Shown: piece after piece, positions 18,424-27,917 of the stretch
How the letters are laid out: the number at the start of each line of letters is the position of its first letter
How positions within the stretch are numbered: the stretch's first letter is position 1
NCBI GenBank assembly: GCA_000416315.1
Contig: ASZI01000039.1
Coordinates: 1 to 45,764 of the forward strand
Source of the DNA: Osedax symbiont Rs2
GTDB lineage: Bacteria; Pseudomonadota; Gammaproteobacteria; Pseudomonadales; Balneatricaceae
Direction of reading: 5' to 3'
Length of the DNA: 45,764 nt
Translations under genes and position numbers: made by a program
The notes under the pieces: model-generated
The model's input: only the letters and a program-made list of their open reading frames with translations
What the model was told of the DNA's origin: nothing
Databases searched by the model: none

Positions 18424-18736
18424 CTTTTTAGTCCTTAAGTGTAAGCCGCTAACTGTTAAAAGACAGATACCGGCAAAATATTACTATCATGTTTTGTCAC
18501 TTCTACTAGGGATAGAGTATTTAGCGCAGTGACAAATTCTACCTTTGGTTCGAGCTCTTGTAGCTCGCAATTTCGGTGAGTTAATTATGAGCGCACTGTC
18601 TAGGGAAAGCTAGAGGGAAAATTTAATTAGAGCGACATGGAGTTGGAAAATAATGCCATCTGATGCTAATTAGTTTAAAATAGCGTCCGAATACGTTAGT
18701 TTCTGTGCCGTTATTTTAAAAGATCTAGGTTTGTGC
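18424..18736. promoter_or_regulatory. Divergent argR/astC control region with an inverted TGTCAC element
   Basis: This 313-base gap must hold both promoters. It contains TTTGTCACT (18493-18501) and its exact inverse AGTGACAAA (18528-18536) separated by 26 bases, 70-113 bases upstream of astC. The TGTCAC cores resemble the TGTCGC-type half-sites reported for Pseudomonas ArgR (from memory), so this is the best candidate operator for arginine-dependent control. I cannot place -35/-10 hexamers with confidence. Confidence 0.5.
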
Positions 18737-19711
18737 ATGAGTAATATAGAAAAAACTACTAAAAAGGAGCTCCGCTACGGATTTTTGCTGTTGCCGAATT
18801 TCTCCTTGATCGCCTTTTCATCGGCGTTGGAGCCACTGCGAATGGCTAATTGGATCAGCGGCGAAAACTGTTATTCGATGTCGCTTATCAGTCATGATGG
18901 CAAGCCGGTGACTAGTAGTGGTGGTGTGCAGATCCAAGTGGAATACAGTTTGAAAGAGCTGCCTTACTACGATGCAGTGTTTGTCTGCGGCGCCAGTCCA
19001 ATTGCCCGTACCGGTAATGAGGCGGTCATCGACTGGCTGAAAAGGCAAGCGGGCAGCGCGATGGCGATAGGGGGCATAGGTACAGGTTCCTATGTATTGG
19101 CCTGCGCCGGATTATTGGATAAATATAGGGCTACTATTCACTGGTGGCACATTGAAAATCTCAAACAAGAATTTCCCCGCACTCAAGTGACCAACAGATT
19201 GTTTGAAATTGATGGCTTGCGCTATACCTGTAGCGGTGGCACTGCCGCTATGGATATGATGTTGTTTCTAATCGGTCGGCAACAAAATATGGATCTGGCG
19301 GCATCTATCTCTGAGCAGTTTGTCTGTGAGCGTATCCGTGGCTCTGATGACCAGCAGCGAATACCGATAAAATCAAGAATCAACGCCAACCAACCTAAAT
19401 TAATTGAAGCGGTAACCCTGATGGAGGCCAACATTGAAGAGCCGCTCAGTACTGATGATCTGGCTCATCACGTGAAGCTGTCAAGGCGCCATTTAGAGCG
19501 TTTGTTTAAAAAGTATTTACACAATGTTCCGGCTAAATATTACATTGAACTGCGCCTGACTAAAGCTCGAAAATTGTTGCGCCAGAGCGATAAAACCATC
19601 TTGCAAATTGGCTTGCTGTGTGGCTTTTCCAGCGCCTCTTATTTTAGCACTGCCTATAAAAATCACTACGACATTACACCCAGAGAAGAGCGCAAACAAA
19701 CAGAGCATTAA
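18737..19711 (+). CDS. argR: ArgR-type AraC family transcriptional regulator (GlxA subfamily)
   Basis: A 324-residue regulator with an N-terminal DJ-1/PfpI-like (GATase1) sensor domain (about residues 10-190: YGFLLLPNFSLIAFSSALEPLRMAN, then FVCGASP) and a C-terminal AraC helix-turn-helix pair (about 220-320: DDLAHHVKLSRRHLERLFKK, then LQIGLLCGFSSASYFSTAYK). Its size and layout match Pseudomonas ArgR, which activates the aru operon in response to arginine. Being divergent from astC, it most likely controls the AST operon. A TTG at 18731 is an alternative start. I prefer the ATG at 18737, which has TAGGT 6 bases upstream. Confidence 0.9.
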   Translation: MSNIEKTTKKELRYGFLLLPNFSLIAFSSALEPLRMANWISGENCYSMSLISHDGKPVTSSGGVQIQVEYSLKELPYYDAVFVCGASPIARTGNEAVIDWLKRQAGSAMAIGGIGTGSYVLACAGLLDKYRATIHWWHIENLKQEFPRTQVTNRLFEIDGLRYTCSGGTAAMDMMLFLIGRQQNMDLAASISEQFVCERIRGSDDQQRIPIKSRINANQPKLIEAVTLMEANIEEPLSTDDLAHHVKLSRRHLERLFKKYLHNVPAKYYIELRLTKARKLLRQSDKTILQIGLLCGFSSASYFSTAYKNHYDITPREERKQTEH

Positions 19712-19724
19712 TCGAAAGATATCG

Positions 19725-19761
19725 GTAAACAGCCGCTTTAGCTAAGACGGACGCTGTTTAC
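19725..19761. terminator. Inverted repeat between convergent argR and ABC transporter genes
   Basis: GTAAACAGC (19725-19733) is inverted as GCTGTTTAC (19753-19761) with a 19-nt loop. It overlaps the stop codon of the ABC transporter gene and lies just after argR. No strong U-run is present. It is a plausible shared 3'-end structure. Confidence 0.4.
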
Positions 19762-21587
19762 TGTTCGCCTAAGAAATCGCCGCTCTGATGCGCCCAAAGT
19801 TGCGCATATACACCTTTTCTGGCCAACAGTTCTCTATGGCTGCCCTGTTCAATTATTTTCCCCTGATCTATGACGATCAGTCTATCCATAGCGGCGATCG
19901 TCGACAGACGGTGAGCGATAGCTATAACAGTTTTGTTCTGCATCAGTTGCTGTAAGTGTTGTTGTATCGCCGCCTCTACTTCTGAATCCAATGCTGAGGT
20001 TGCCTCATCTAACAGCAAAATCGGGGCGTCTTTTAACAATACTCTGGCAATGGCGATGCGCTGACGTTGGCCGCCGGACAGTTTAACACCGCGTTCTCCT
20101 ACCTGAGCCTGGTAACCGCTGCCGCCTGCTGGGTCGTTCAACTCCAGAATAAAATCATGGGCCTGGGCCTGCTTACAAGCGTTGTACATTTGCTGTTCAC
20201 TGGCGTCGGGTCGCCCGTAAATAATATTGTCTTTGACGCTGCGGTGCAGTAGTGAGGTGTCTTGAGTGACCATGCCAATGTTGTAGCGTAAGCTCTCCTG
20301 AGTAACCGATTTGATATCGACCCCGTCGATTAAAATCTGCCCTGATTGCAAATCATAAAAGCGCATCAACAGATTAATCAAGGTTGATTTCCCCGCCCCC
20401 GAGCGTCCGACTAGACCCACTTTCTCCCCGGCTTTAATTGATAAATTCAGGCCTTCAATCAGTGATAGCTGGCTATTAAAGTTGAAATGGATAGCTTTGA
20501 ACTCAATTTCACCTCGCTTTACTTGCAAGGTGCTGGCGTCGACAGCGTCTTTGACGCTCTGCGGTTTGGCTAGAGAGTTCATCCCGTCAACCACCGTACC
20601 TAGGTTTTCAAACAGCGAACTCATCTCCCACATTATCCACTGTGACATGCCGTTTAAACGTAGCGACAGACTGACAGCAATTGCGATAGCGCCGGCACTG
20701 ACACTGCCGTCAAGCCACAGGTAGACCGACAGAGCGCAAATGTTAAAAACTAAGATCAGATTGTTGTACTGGACAAAAAATCCTAGCTTAGTGACCAGGC
20801 GCATCTGTTGATGAACAGTTACTAAAAAATTATCCATGCTGCTTTTAGCGTAAGTTTCTTCACGGGCAGTGTGAGAAAAAAGCTTAACAGTGGCGATGTT
20901 GGTATAGCTATCTACTACACAACCAGTCATTTCTGCTCTGGCATTGGCTTGCCTGGTAGAGACTTTTTTCAGTTTTGGGATAAAGTGATTTTGAATAAAA
21001 ATATAGCTGAGCAGCCATAAAATTAGCGGTAACAGGAACAGTGTATCTCCCTGAGCAATCAGGAACAACAGCGCGGTAAAGTAGACAATAATGTAGACAA
21101 AGACATCCAGTAATTTGGTGGAGGTCTCGCGAATTGCCAGTGAGGTCTGCATTACTTTAGTAGCCAATCGGCCGGCGAAATCATCCTGATAAAAGGCGAT
21201 ACTCTGATTGAGTAAGTAGCGGTGCATGCTCCAGCGGATCGCCATCGGGTAATTACCCAGAATGCTTTGGTGAATCAGTGTTGTATGCAGCAATATCAAT
21301 GCAGGCATCGCGACTAAAGCCAGTACCGTCATACCGATGAAATAGTCACCGCGCTCGGACAGTATTGCAGGGTCGGGTTGGCCGCTGAGCCAATCGACTA
21401 AGTCACCCATAAAGCTAAACAAGAATACTTCGCCGACCGCCAGTGTGGCAGTTAACATGGCCATTATTAACAAATACTTTTCCATGCCCCGGCTATAGTG
21501 CCGGCAAAAAGCCAATAGACTGTCAGGTGGTTGATCTTTTGAGCTGTCTGGAAAAGGAGTAATTAAACTTTCAAAATATTTAAACAT
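19758..21587 (-). CDS. ABC exporter, fused transmembrane and ATP-binding domains
   Basis: A 609-residue half-transporter of the MsbA/multidrug exporter type (type IV fold). The N-terminal ~350 residues contain about six hydrophobic segments. The C-terminal nucleotide-binding domain has Walker A GLVGRSGAGKSTL, the Q-loop MVTQDTSLLH, signature LSGGQRQRIAIARV, Walker B ILLLDEATSALD and the switch histidine IAHRLSTI. It should work as a homodimer in the inner membrane. The substrate (lipid, drug or peptide) cannot be told. The ribosome-binding site before the ATG at 21587 is weak. It stands alone, upstream of the remains of an MFS gene on the same strand. Confidence 0.92.
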   Translation of the reverse strand: MFKYFESLITPFPDSSKDQPPDSLLAFCRHYSRGMEKYLLIMAMLTATLAVGEVFLFSFMGDLVDWLSGQPDPAILSERGDYFIGMTVLALVAMPALILLHTTLIHQSILGNYPMAIRWSMHRYLLNQSIAFYQDDFAGRLATKVMQTSLAIRETSTKLLDVFVYIIVYFTALLFLIAQGDTLFLLPLILWLLSYIFIQNHFIPKLKKVSTRQANARAEMTGCVVDSYTNIATVKLFSHTAREETYAKSSMDNFLVTVHQQMRLVTKLGFFVQYNNLILVFNICALSVYLWLDGSVSAGAIAIAVSLSLRLNGMSQWIMWEMSSLFENLGTVVDGMNSLAKPQSVKDAVDASTLQVKRGEIEFKAIHFNFNSQLSLIEGLNLSIKAGEKVGLVGRSGAGKSTLINLLMRFYDLQSGQILIDGVDIKSVTQESLRYNIGMVTQDTSLLHRSVKDNIIYGRPDASEQQMYNACKQAQAHDFILELNDPAGGSGYQAQVGERGVKLSGGQRQRIAIARVLLKDAPILLLDEATSALDSEVEAAIQQHLQQLMQNKTVIAIAHRLSTIAAMDRLIVIDQGKIIEQGSHRELLARKGVYAQLWAHQSGDFLGEQ

Positions 21588-21755
21588 TAATGTCGCCCAA
21601 TGATAAAAGTACAGCCGCTAGCTATTTGTTGGCGCAGTCTAACACTTTACAGAATGAAGATGCGAACAGCGCCATAGCGTCAGTATAGCCAGTGTGCTTG
21701 AGCTGTAGCATATAGTGCGTCTGTGCTTTAAACAGGCGCGATTAACGCTCTGCAG

Positions 21756-22910
21756 TTAAAGCACTAAATTATCGCCATAAAAAATGATGAGCAGGTAATG
21801 CTTAACATGAAAAAAATTGGGCTGTTCCTTATTCAAGCTCACGGCGGCCAGTAAGGTGATGGCTATTCCAGCATAGGAGGCCAAAGATTGCCTGATGGTA
21901 ATAAATTTAACCGAAATTTCAGTGTCCAGAGAATAGAAGTAACTGGTCAGATATACTTCATAATAGGTACGAAAAAGAGAGATCAGAAAAAAACAACCGC
22001 AGATGATATATACAGAAAATAGCGGATAGCTAAGGGATGCAACTAATACGCTTAAGATGCAACTAATACGCTTAGACTGACGGCTATGGCCATCCACGCC
22101 TGAAAAATCACTTTAACAGGAAAGCTGCTGACACTGGGAGGGCGCTTTTAAATATAAAAATTGCAGCAGATTCCGGCCAGTGCCGAGGCGGTGATCGCCA
22201 GTGAAAAAGCAATTTTCGGAATCTCGTAATAGTTAAAAGCGTAGGGTAATAGGCTGGTGAACATAGCTGAAACCCCATTGATAATGACAATGGCAACCCC
22301 CAACAAGATCAGTGTCTTCTTTAAATAATCGGCCGCCTGACGACTGGAGGAGGTTTGAGAATCATTGTCCGGCTGCTCTGTTGGCCTTTGACTGGGTAGA
22401 AATTCGCTAGCAGCACAAGCTGTTAAGCCGAGAATCGCGCTGAGTAAAAAAACTGGGGTCTCCCCAAAGTAAATACCGATAACACCGCCTATCGCAGGGG
22501 CGAGAATTCTGCTCAAAGTATTGATCAAGTTTAATGCTGATGAAAAATGTGATCTCAAATCTACAATCGAGGATTTGGCCTGTTTGAGCGTGACCGGCTC
22601 TAAGAAGCCAATAGTGAAAGAGCGTATTTACAAAATGGCTAATTATAGCGGCAGGCTTTCGACCCAAATCAACGAAAATGTACAAGCTACCCGCACTGCG
22701 GTGGAAATTAGCAGTATCTGTTTCGCCTGATAGCGTTTGATAGCGCCGATAAAGACCCTGGCAAATATAGCTTTTGGGACCAGCATCGCAATAGTTACCA
22801 ATGCTACGCCCACAGAAGAGAGTGCCAGCTGATAGCCGACATAAGTCAAAATGCTGATAAAATCAATCCAGGTACTGAAAGATAATAAGCAATAGTAGCT
22901 TGTTTTTCAT
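21756..22910 (-). pseudogene. Decayed MFS transporter gene
   Basis: Fragments in different minus-strand frames together read as one ~380-residue major facilitator. The start at 22910 reads MKNKLLLL and then shifts frame near 22880 into STWIDFISILTYVGYQLALSS. Further hydrophobic blocks follow in 22643-22849, 22407-22685 and 22148-22558 (including GGVIGIYFGETPVFLLSAILG), and the C-terminal part lies in 21756-22097 (CCFFLISLFRTYYEVYL is representative). At least three frame shifts or stops separate the pieces. One is explained by a 20-bp tandem duplication at 22036-22074. The gene is clearly inactive unless the sequence has several errors. The substrate is unknown. Confidence 0.85.
22036..22074. 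repeat. 20-bp tandem duplication inside the MFS pseudogene
   Basis: The 19-mer GATGCAACTAATACGCTTA occurs at 22036-22054 and again at 22056-22074, a period of 20. Because 20 is not a multiple of three, it shifts the MFS frame: SVLVAS is read from one copy and RISCIL from the other. Confidence 0.9.
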
Positions 22911-23083
22911 AGTTAATAATCCAGGAATCCATCTGAGATTAGCAAATAGAATAGCTGTTTTCAGTGATTGATCAAGTAATTGCCAACGGCGCCAATCAAG
23001 ATCAAAAGGCGCTAAAATTACGCCTATAAAAATCTGTCGCAGTGACATATAATGTGCGAAATTTTAAGGTAACCTGAATTCCT

Positions 23084-24112
23084 ATGTTATATCCATTAAC
23101 TCGCTCTCTGATGTTTGGCTTAGATGCTGAGTATTCACACAATTTAGCCCTCAAAGGCATGAACTTGGCTGCAGTATTAGGGTTGCCAAAACTACTCGGC
23201 GCTGAAAAACTGTATGCACCTGTAGAAGTGATGGGTATTAAATTTCCAAACCCGGTAGGCTTAGCGGCAGGGTTAGATAAAAACGCTGCAGCTGTTGATG
23301 GGCTTTCAAATATGGGATTCGGTTTCCTGGAAGTAGGTACAGTAACTCCCAGAGCACAAGTGGGTAACCCTAAACCGCGAATATTTCGAATTCCTGAGCA
23401 CAACGCTATTATCAATCGTATGGGGTTCAATAATGAGGGTGTAGATGCCCTGTTGAAAAACATTGATAAGGCGCGTTTTAAAGGGGTGTTGGGGATTAAT
23501 ATTGGCAAAAATAAAGATACTCCAAATGAGCAGGCAAATGCAGATTACCTATATTGCCTGCGTAAAGTATACTCCAGGGCCTCCTATATAACCGTCAATT
23601 TATCTTCGCCGAATACACCGGGATTGCGCACACTGCAATTTGGTGAGGCTTTAAACAGCTTGTTAGAAGTATTGAAAAATGAACAGGCAAAGCAGGCACT
23701 ACTGCATGATAAATATGTGCCTATCGCAGTAAAAATAGCCCCGGATTTGACAGAAGAAGAAATAGCCATGGTGGCCGACTCCCTGAAGACCTATGAAATG
23801 GATGGCGTTATTGCCACTAATACAACCTTGTCTCGCCAGGGGATTGAAGATTCACCGCTACAACATGAAGCGGGCGGGTTATCTGGAGCACCAGTGCGCA
23901 ACCAATCTATCCGGGTAATCCGCACTCTGGCGCGGGAGCTGCAAGGGGTGTTGCCTATTATAGGGGTAGGGGGTATTTCAGAAGGTTTTGATGCCGCTGA
24001 AAAAATCGAAGCGGGAGCCAGTTTAGTACAACTATACACAGGCTTTATTTACAAGGGGCCTAGTTTAGTTGCAGAGTCAGTGCGCGCGATTCAATCTTTA
24101 CCCGGGCGCTGA
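23084..24112 (+). CDS. pyrD: Dihydroorotate dehydrogenase (quinone), class 2
   Basis: A membrane-associated flavoenzyme that oxidises dihydroorotate to orotate with quinone as acceptor in pyrimidine synthesis. Class 2 features are the N-terminal amphipathic helix ([19 protein letters not shown]), [31 protein letters not shown], the catalytic-serine region [11 protein letters not shown] and the FMN-phosphate site [11 protein letters not shown] with YTGFIYKGP. The length of 342 residues is typical (E. coli 336). AAGGT precedes the ATG, and a TATAAT hexamer lies at 23048-23053 without a good -35. A strong terminator follows. The order pyrD, rmf, rlmKL is the same as in Pseudomonas. Confidence 0.97.
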   Translation: MLYPLTRSLMFGLDAEYSHNLALKGMNLAAVLGLPKLLGAEKLYAPVEVMGIKFPNPVGLAAGLDKNAAAVDGLSNMGFGFLEVGTVTPRAQVGNPKPRIFRIPEHNAIINRMGFNNEGVDALLKNIDKARFKGVLGINIGKNKDTPNEQANADYLYCLRKVYSRASYITVNLSSPNTPGLRTLQFGEALNSLLEVLKNEQAKQALLHDKYVPIAVKIAPDLTEEEIAMVADSLKTYEMDGVIATNTTLSRQGIEDSPLQHEAGGLSGAPVRNQSIRVIRTLARELQGVLPIIGVGGISEGFDAAEKIEAGASLVQLYTGFIYKGPSLVAESVRAIQSLPGR

Positions 24113-24138
24113 TAAGTAATTAATAGCAGGCAATAAAA

Positions 24139-24172
24139 AGGCTTTCAATAGAAAGCCTGGTTTTTGTTTTTT
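24139..24172 (+). terminator. Intrinsic terminator of pyrD
   Basis: AGGCTTTC (24139-24146) and GAAAGCCT (24151-24158) form a perfect stem with an AATA loop, followed by a run of T (GGTTTTTGTTTTTT). On the other strand an A/T context can also serve the convergent rmf gene. Confidence 0.9.
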
Positions 24173-24176
24173 GGAC

Positions 24177-24383
24177 TTAATGCATTGCTGGGGTTACCTG
24201 AATGGCGGATACACCGCCCATTCCATCCCAGTGAGCTTCACGTCCTTCGCGCCAACCGCCGAGCCACAGACTGCGTTTTTCATCAGAGTTTGCCGGGCAG
24301 AGATCTTTGGATTTACCCGATAGGCCGACACTAAATCCTCTGGAAAATAAAATAGAAGATTTGTCGCGTTTTTGTCTCTTCAT
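24177..24383 (-). CDS. rmf: Ribosome modulation factor
   Basis: A small basic protein of 68 residues that binds 70S ribosomes in stationary phase and drives formation of inactive 100S dimers. The start MKRQKRDKSS, the central RGFSVGLSGKSKDLCP and RSLWLGGWREGREAHWD match E. coli RMF closely (MKRQKRD, RGY, CP, SQWLGGWRE). It is 13 residues longer than the 55-residue E. coli protein at the C-terminus, as I recall for pseudomonads. GAGG precedes the ATG at 24383. Its position between pyrD and rlmKL is conserved. Growth-phase control is expected. Confidence 0.95.
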   Translation of the reverse strand: MKRQKRDKSSILFSRGFSVGLSGKSKDLCPANSDEKRSLWLGGWREGREAHWDGMGGVSAIQVTPAMH

Positions 24384-24818
24384 GTTATTGCCTCATGTCT
24401 TTTTGATTAGATAATATAGAAAATAGTTACCGCTCGCTCCGCAATCAATTTTAGTGGATATATTTTTTTTACTTTGCATCACAATGGATAAGTGAGTGCT
24501 AAACTTAACTTTCAATCTGTCACTTAAAATTATTAGGAAATTTGTGACTAAGAGATATTAAGCTAGTTATTTATAGCAAAAAAAATACAGCTAGGTCAGA
24601 TTTTTAAACGCTTGTTTAATCCTTGATATCCGCTAGAAATATAATTTTGTCGCAGTTTCAGTAAGTTATACTTCATTATTGCAAATCGATAAATACTGAA
24701 AAAAAATCATGTTTTTATTTAAAAATATGAATAAATTTACATCTCATTGATGTAGTTAACTTTTTAGAATTCTCATGAGGGCTGGTTGAGTAAGCGGCAC
24801 TCTTATAGGTACAAATTA
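24384..24818. promoter_or_regulatory. AT-rich rmf/rlmL divergent control region
   Basis: A 435-base AT-rich gap. On the minus strand, TTGATT (24443-24448) and TATTTT (24420-24425) are separated by 17 bases, a candidate rmf promoter with a GC-rich spacer. No clear rlmL promoter, small gene or RNA structure stands out. TAGGT lies about 9 bases before the rlmL ATG. Confidence 0.35.
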
Positions 24819-26960
24819 ATGTCACATAGGTTTTTAGCGACTTGTCCAAAAGGTTTTGAGCCACTGCTGGTTACTGAACTGGAAAGTTTTGGTGCAGACG
24901 ATGTCAAGCAAGTTGCAGTTGGGGTCGAATTTTCGGGTGAACTTGAGCATGCTTATCGCGCCTGCTTATGGTCCAGAGTGGGTAACCGTGTGCTACTGCC
25001 ACTGTTAAGCGGTAACGCAGAAACTGCAGAAGAGCTCTACGATGCTATCCAAAGTATTGACTGGCTTGAGCATATGGAGCCTACCAATAGTCTTGCGATC
25101 AGTTTTACCGGCAGTTCCAGAGCGATTAACAATACCCACTTTGGCGCTTTAAAAGTGAAAGATGCTATTGTCGATCAGTTTCGCCTGAGCACTGGTGTGC
25201 GCCCGGTGATCGAGAAAGATACTCCGGATATCCGTATCCATACCCATTTGTACCGTGGCCGCTTATCTGTATCGCTGGATCTATCGGGCTCGAGCTTGCA
25301 CCGTCGCGGTTATCGTAAGTTCGCCGGCACCGCACCGCTTAAAGAGAATTTGGCGGCAGCATTGCTGCTAAGAGCCGGCTGGCCGAAAATGAAAGCGGAG
25401 TTTAAGCAAGTGTTTGATCCGCTGTGTGGCTCAGGTACGCTGTTGATAGAGGCGGCGATGATGGCTGCTGATATAGCACCGGGACTCGATCGTGAACACT
25501 GGGGATTTGTGCAGTGGAAAAAACACGACCAACCATTATGGGACTCACTGCTACAAGAAGGTGAAAAGCGCCGTACTCAAGGGCTAAAGGACAACGATGT
25601 TAAGTTCATCGGTGCAGATATTGATGCTCGAGTGCTGGAAAATGCCACAGAAAACAGCAAATATGTGGGCTTGGATCAGCTGATTGAATACCGCACTGGT
25701 AAAGTCGAGCAGATGTTACCACCCAATGACTTCCCCGGCTTGTTAATTACCAATCCACCCTACGGAGAGCGCCTGGGTGACAGTTCAACGCTGATGTTTA
25801 TGTATCGCAGCATTGGCGATCAATTAAAGAGCGATTTTGGTGGCTGGAAAGCATCTGTGTTTACCGGTAACCCGGAGCTCTGTCAGGTGATAGGCCTTAA
25901 ACCGGATAAAATGTACAAGTTAAATAATGGGCCGCTGGAGAGCCAGTTATTTAACTACCATATCTACGCCGAGCGCACTGCGATAGAAGTGCCCAGTGCC
26001 GAGCAGCAGCCGTTGAGCGAAGCGGGGCAGATGTTTGCCAACCGCTTAAAGAAGAACCTTAAAAGTTTGGCAAAATGGCGTAAAAAGCAGCAGATAAATG
26101 CCTATAGACTCTACGATGCCGATATTCCCGAGTATGCGGTCGCTATAGATGTCTATGGAGATTGGGTGCATGTACAAGAGTACGTAGCACCTAAAAGTAT
26201 CGATAAAGTTAAAGTCTTTGAACGTCTCAAAGATGTGATGGCGGCGATTCCGCAAGTACTGAATATCAATCCGAAGCGGGTAGTGTTAAAGCAACGTAAA
26301 CGTCAAAGTGGTACCCAGCAATACGAAAAACATGGGCATTTAGGTAAATTCTTTGAAGTACAAGAGCACGGCTGTCGCTTTAGAATTAACCTTAAAGACT
26401 ATTTAGATACCGGCTTGTTCCTGGATCATCGCCCGATCAGGTTGGAAATACAGCAGCAGGCAAAAGACAAAGATTTTTTAAATTTGTTCTCTTACACTAG
26501 TTCTGCCTCTGCGCATGCAGGGATTGGCGGTGCCAAGTCGACGACCAGTGTCGATATGTCGGCTACCTATTTGAGTTGGGCGGCCAAGAATATGGCGATG
26601 AACGGCTTCAATGACAGTAACCATCACTTTATTCAGGCCGATTGTCTGCAGTGGCTGAAAAAGCAGCGCCGTCCTGCCTATGATTTGATTTTTATGGATC
26701 CTCCGACTTTTTCCAATTCCAAACGCATGCAAGATGTCATGGATGTACAGCGGGACCACGTGCGGATGATAAGCGCTTGTATGCGACTGTTACGCGCAGA
26801 CGGTCTAATGATTTTTTCCAACAATTACCGGAAGTTTAAGTTGGATTATGAATTGCTGAGTGCTTTTGAGATAGAGGAAATTACCGAGCGTACTATTGAC
26901 CCTGATTTTAAGCGCAATACCCGTATTCACAAGTGTTATGAGATACGTCACAAAAGTTAA
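24819..26960 (+). CDS. rlmL: Bifunctional 23S rRNA (guanine-N2-)/(guanine-N7-) methyltransferase
   Basis: RlmKL makes m2G2445 and m7G2069 in 23S rRNA with S-adenosylmethionine. An N-terminal THUMP domain (about residues 45-155) comes first. The RlmL methyltransferase domain follows, with DPLCGSGTLLIEAAM and the catalytic NPPYGERLGD. The C-terminal RlmK domain has LNLFSYTSSASAHAG and MDPPTFSNSKRM. The 713 residues fit the fused enzyme (E. coli 702). A TTG at 24786 extends the frame, but the ATG at 24819 gives the family start MSHRFLATCPKGFEPLL. The gene appears monocistronic. Confidence 0.97.
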   Translation: MSHRFLATCPKGFEPLLVTELESFGADDVKQVAVGVEFSGELEHAYRACLWSRVGNRVLLPLLSGNAETAEELYDAIQSIDWLEHMEPTNSLAISFTGSSRAINNTHFGALKVKDAIVDQFRLSTGVRPVIEKDTPDIRIHTHLYRGRLSVSLDLSGSSLHRRGYRKFAGTAPLKENLAAALLLRAGWPKMKAEFKQVFDPLCGSGTLLIEAAMMAADIAPGLDREHWGFVQWKKHDQPLWDSLLQEGEKRRTQGLKDNDVKFIGADIDARVLENATENSKYVGLDQLIEYRTGKVEQMLPPNDFPGLLITNPPYGERLGDSSTLMFMYRSIGDQLKSDFGGWKASVFTGNPELCQVIGLKPDKMYKLNNGPLESQLFNYHIYAERTAIEVPSAEQQPLSEAGQMFANRLKKNLKSLAKWRKKQQINAYRLYDADIPEYAVAIDVYGDWVHVQEYVAPKSIDKVKVFERLKDVMAAIPQVLNINPKRVVLKQRKRQSGTQQYEKHGHLGKFFEVQEHGCRFRINLKDYLDTGLFLDHRPIRLEIQQQAKDKDFLNLFSYTSSASAHAGIGGAKSTTSVDMSATYLSWAAKNMAMNGFNDSNHHFIQADCLQWLKKQRRPAYDLIFMDPPTFSNSKRMQDVMDVQRDHVRMISACMRLLRADGLMIFSNNYRKFKLDYELLSAFEIEEITERTIDPDFKRNTRIHKCYEIRHKS

Positions 26961-26982
26961 CCGGTCAGTTCTGCTGCGAAGG

Positions 26983-27053
26983 TATTAGTGTAGGTACTAA
27001 TGTAGGTATGAGTGTAGGTATCGCATCTGCGTTACCTATGCTGATATCAGCAT
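26983..27053. repeat. Three 12-bp tandem repeats and a 16-bp palindrome
   Basis: Between the convergent rlmL and receiver genes, three 12-base units ending in GTAGG (TATTAGTGTAGG, TACTAATGTAGG, TATGAGTGTAGG) run from 26983 to 27018. The perfect palindrome ATGCTGATATCAGCAT lies at 27038-27053. There is no U-run. The function is unknown; transcription end or protein binding are possible. Confidence 0.7.
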
Positions 27054-27128
27054 GGTGGTTTGAGAGTATCCAGAGCGCCAGCGGATGCCGGGGCTCATCT
27101 CAAAGATCAAAAGCTCAGTGCTGTGGCT

Positions 27129-27917
27129 TTATTGGAGGACTAATTCAGTAATAATGCGTTTTATTACCTCGTAGGAAAGTGGTTTTTTCAATAGCGCCGA
27201 TACCCCCGCACTCTCAATAGCGGCCAGGGATGCCTTGTTTTGCTCAGAGGTTACCATCATCACCGGAACCTCAGGTTGTTTTTTGTCTTTTCTAATATGT
27301 TCCAGAAGTTCCATGCCATCGACGTTGGGCATGTTGTAGTCGGTGACTATTAAATCAAAGTGTTGTTGTTGAAATATCTCCAATGCCTGGGCGCCGTCCT
27401 CAGCTTCTACTAAAGATTTGACCCCGAGGTTGAGCAAGATATTTTTAAAATAGGTACGTGATACTTTACTGTCATCGACAATTAATACACTCAGGGCTTC
27501 GAACTCTTCGTCGCCAAATTCACTCTCATAATCGCCGATATAATCCAAAGTGCTATGCAGGACTTTGCCGAGCTCTTTGTTGGTAAAGGGTTTAGGTAGT
27601 ATGCCGATAGCGCCAGCTTGTCGAACCGGTTCTAAGAAGCGGTAGTGGGTCTCAGAGGAGATGAGCAAAAAGGTGGTCGATTGCAACTGATCGTTGTCAC
27701 GCATCTTACTGACAATGTCGGTACCCGTCATATCGGCTAAATGCATAGAGCTAATCACAATGTCGGGTGTTTGAGAGCTCATGAAATCCAATGCTTCCTG
27801 ACCACAAGTACACTCTTCTACTTCATTTATTTCGTAAAATGCTAAGTGTTTTCTAATGATGGAACGTTGGGTTTTTGATGGCTCTACTAAAACAACTAAT
27901 AGGTTACTTAAATTCAT
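27129..27917 (-). CDS. Two-receiver response regulator protein, first receiver degenerate
   Basis: A 262-residue protein made of two CheY-like receiver domains and no output domain. The second (about residues 142-262) is complete: Asp148/Asp149 (LIVDDSK), phospho-acceptor Asp193 (VTDYNMP), Thr223 and Lys245 (KKPLS). The first (about 5-125) keeps the fold and Lys109 (LPKPF), but the acceptor position is Ser57 (DIVISSMHL) and the acidic pair is reduced to Glu12 (VEPS). It is therefore probably a non-phosphorylated pseudo-receiver. The protein may act by protein-protein contacts in a phosphorelay or chemotaxis-like path. No histidine kinase is adjacent, so the partner is unknown. Confidence 0.9.
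   Translation of the reverse strand: MNLSNLLVVLVEPSKTQRSIIRKHLAFYEINEVEECTCGQEALDFMSSQTPDIVISSMHLADMTGTDIVSKMRDNDQLQSTTFLLISSETHYRFLEPVRQAGAIGILPKPFTNKELGKVLHSTLDYIGDYESEFGDEEFEALSVLIVDDSKVSRTYFKNILLNLGVKSLVEAEDGAQALEIFQQQHFDLIVTDYNMPNVDGMELLEHIRKDKKQPEVPVMMVTSEQNKASLAAIESAGVSALLKKPLSYEVIKRIITELVLQ

Noticed and set aside
22863-23048. Separate 61-codon minus-strand gene upstream of pyrD
   Set aside because: Only its last codons (MKNKLLLL) look coding, and these form the start of the MFS pseudogene before its first frame shift.
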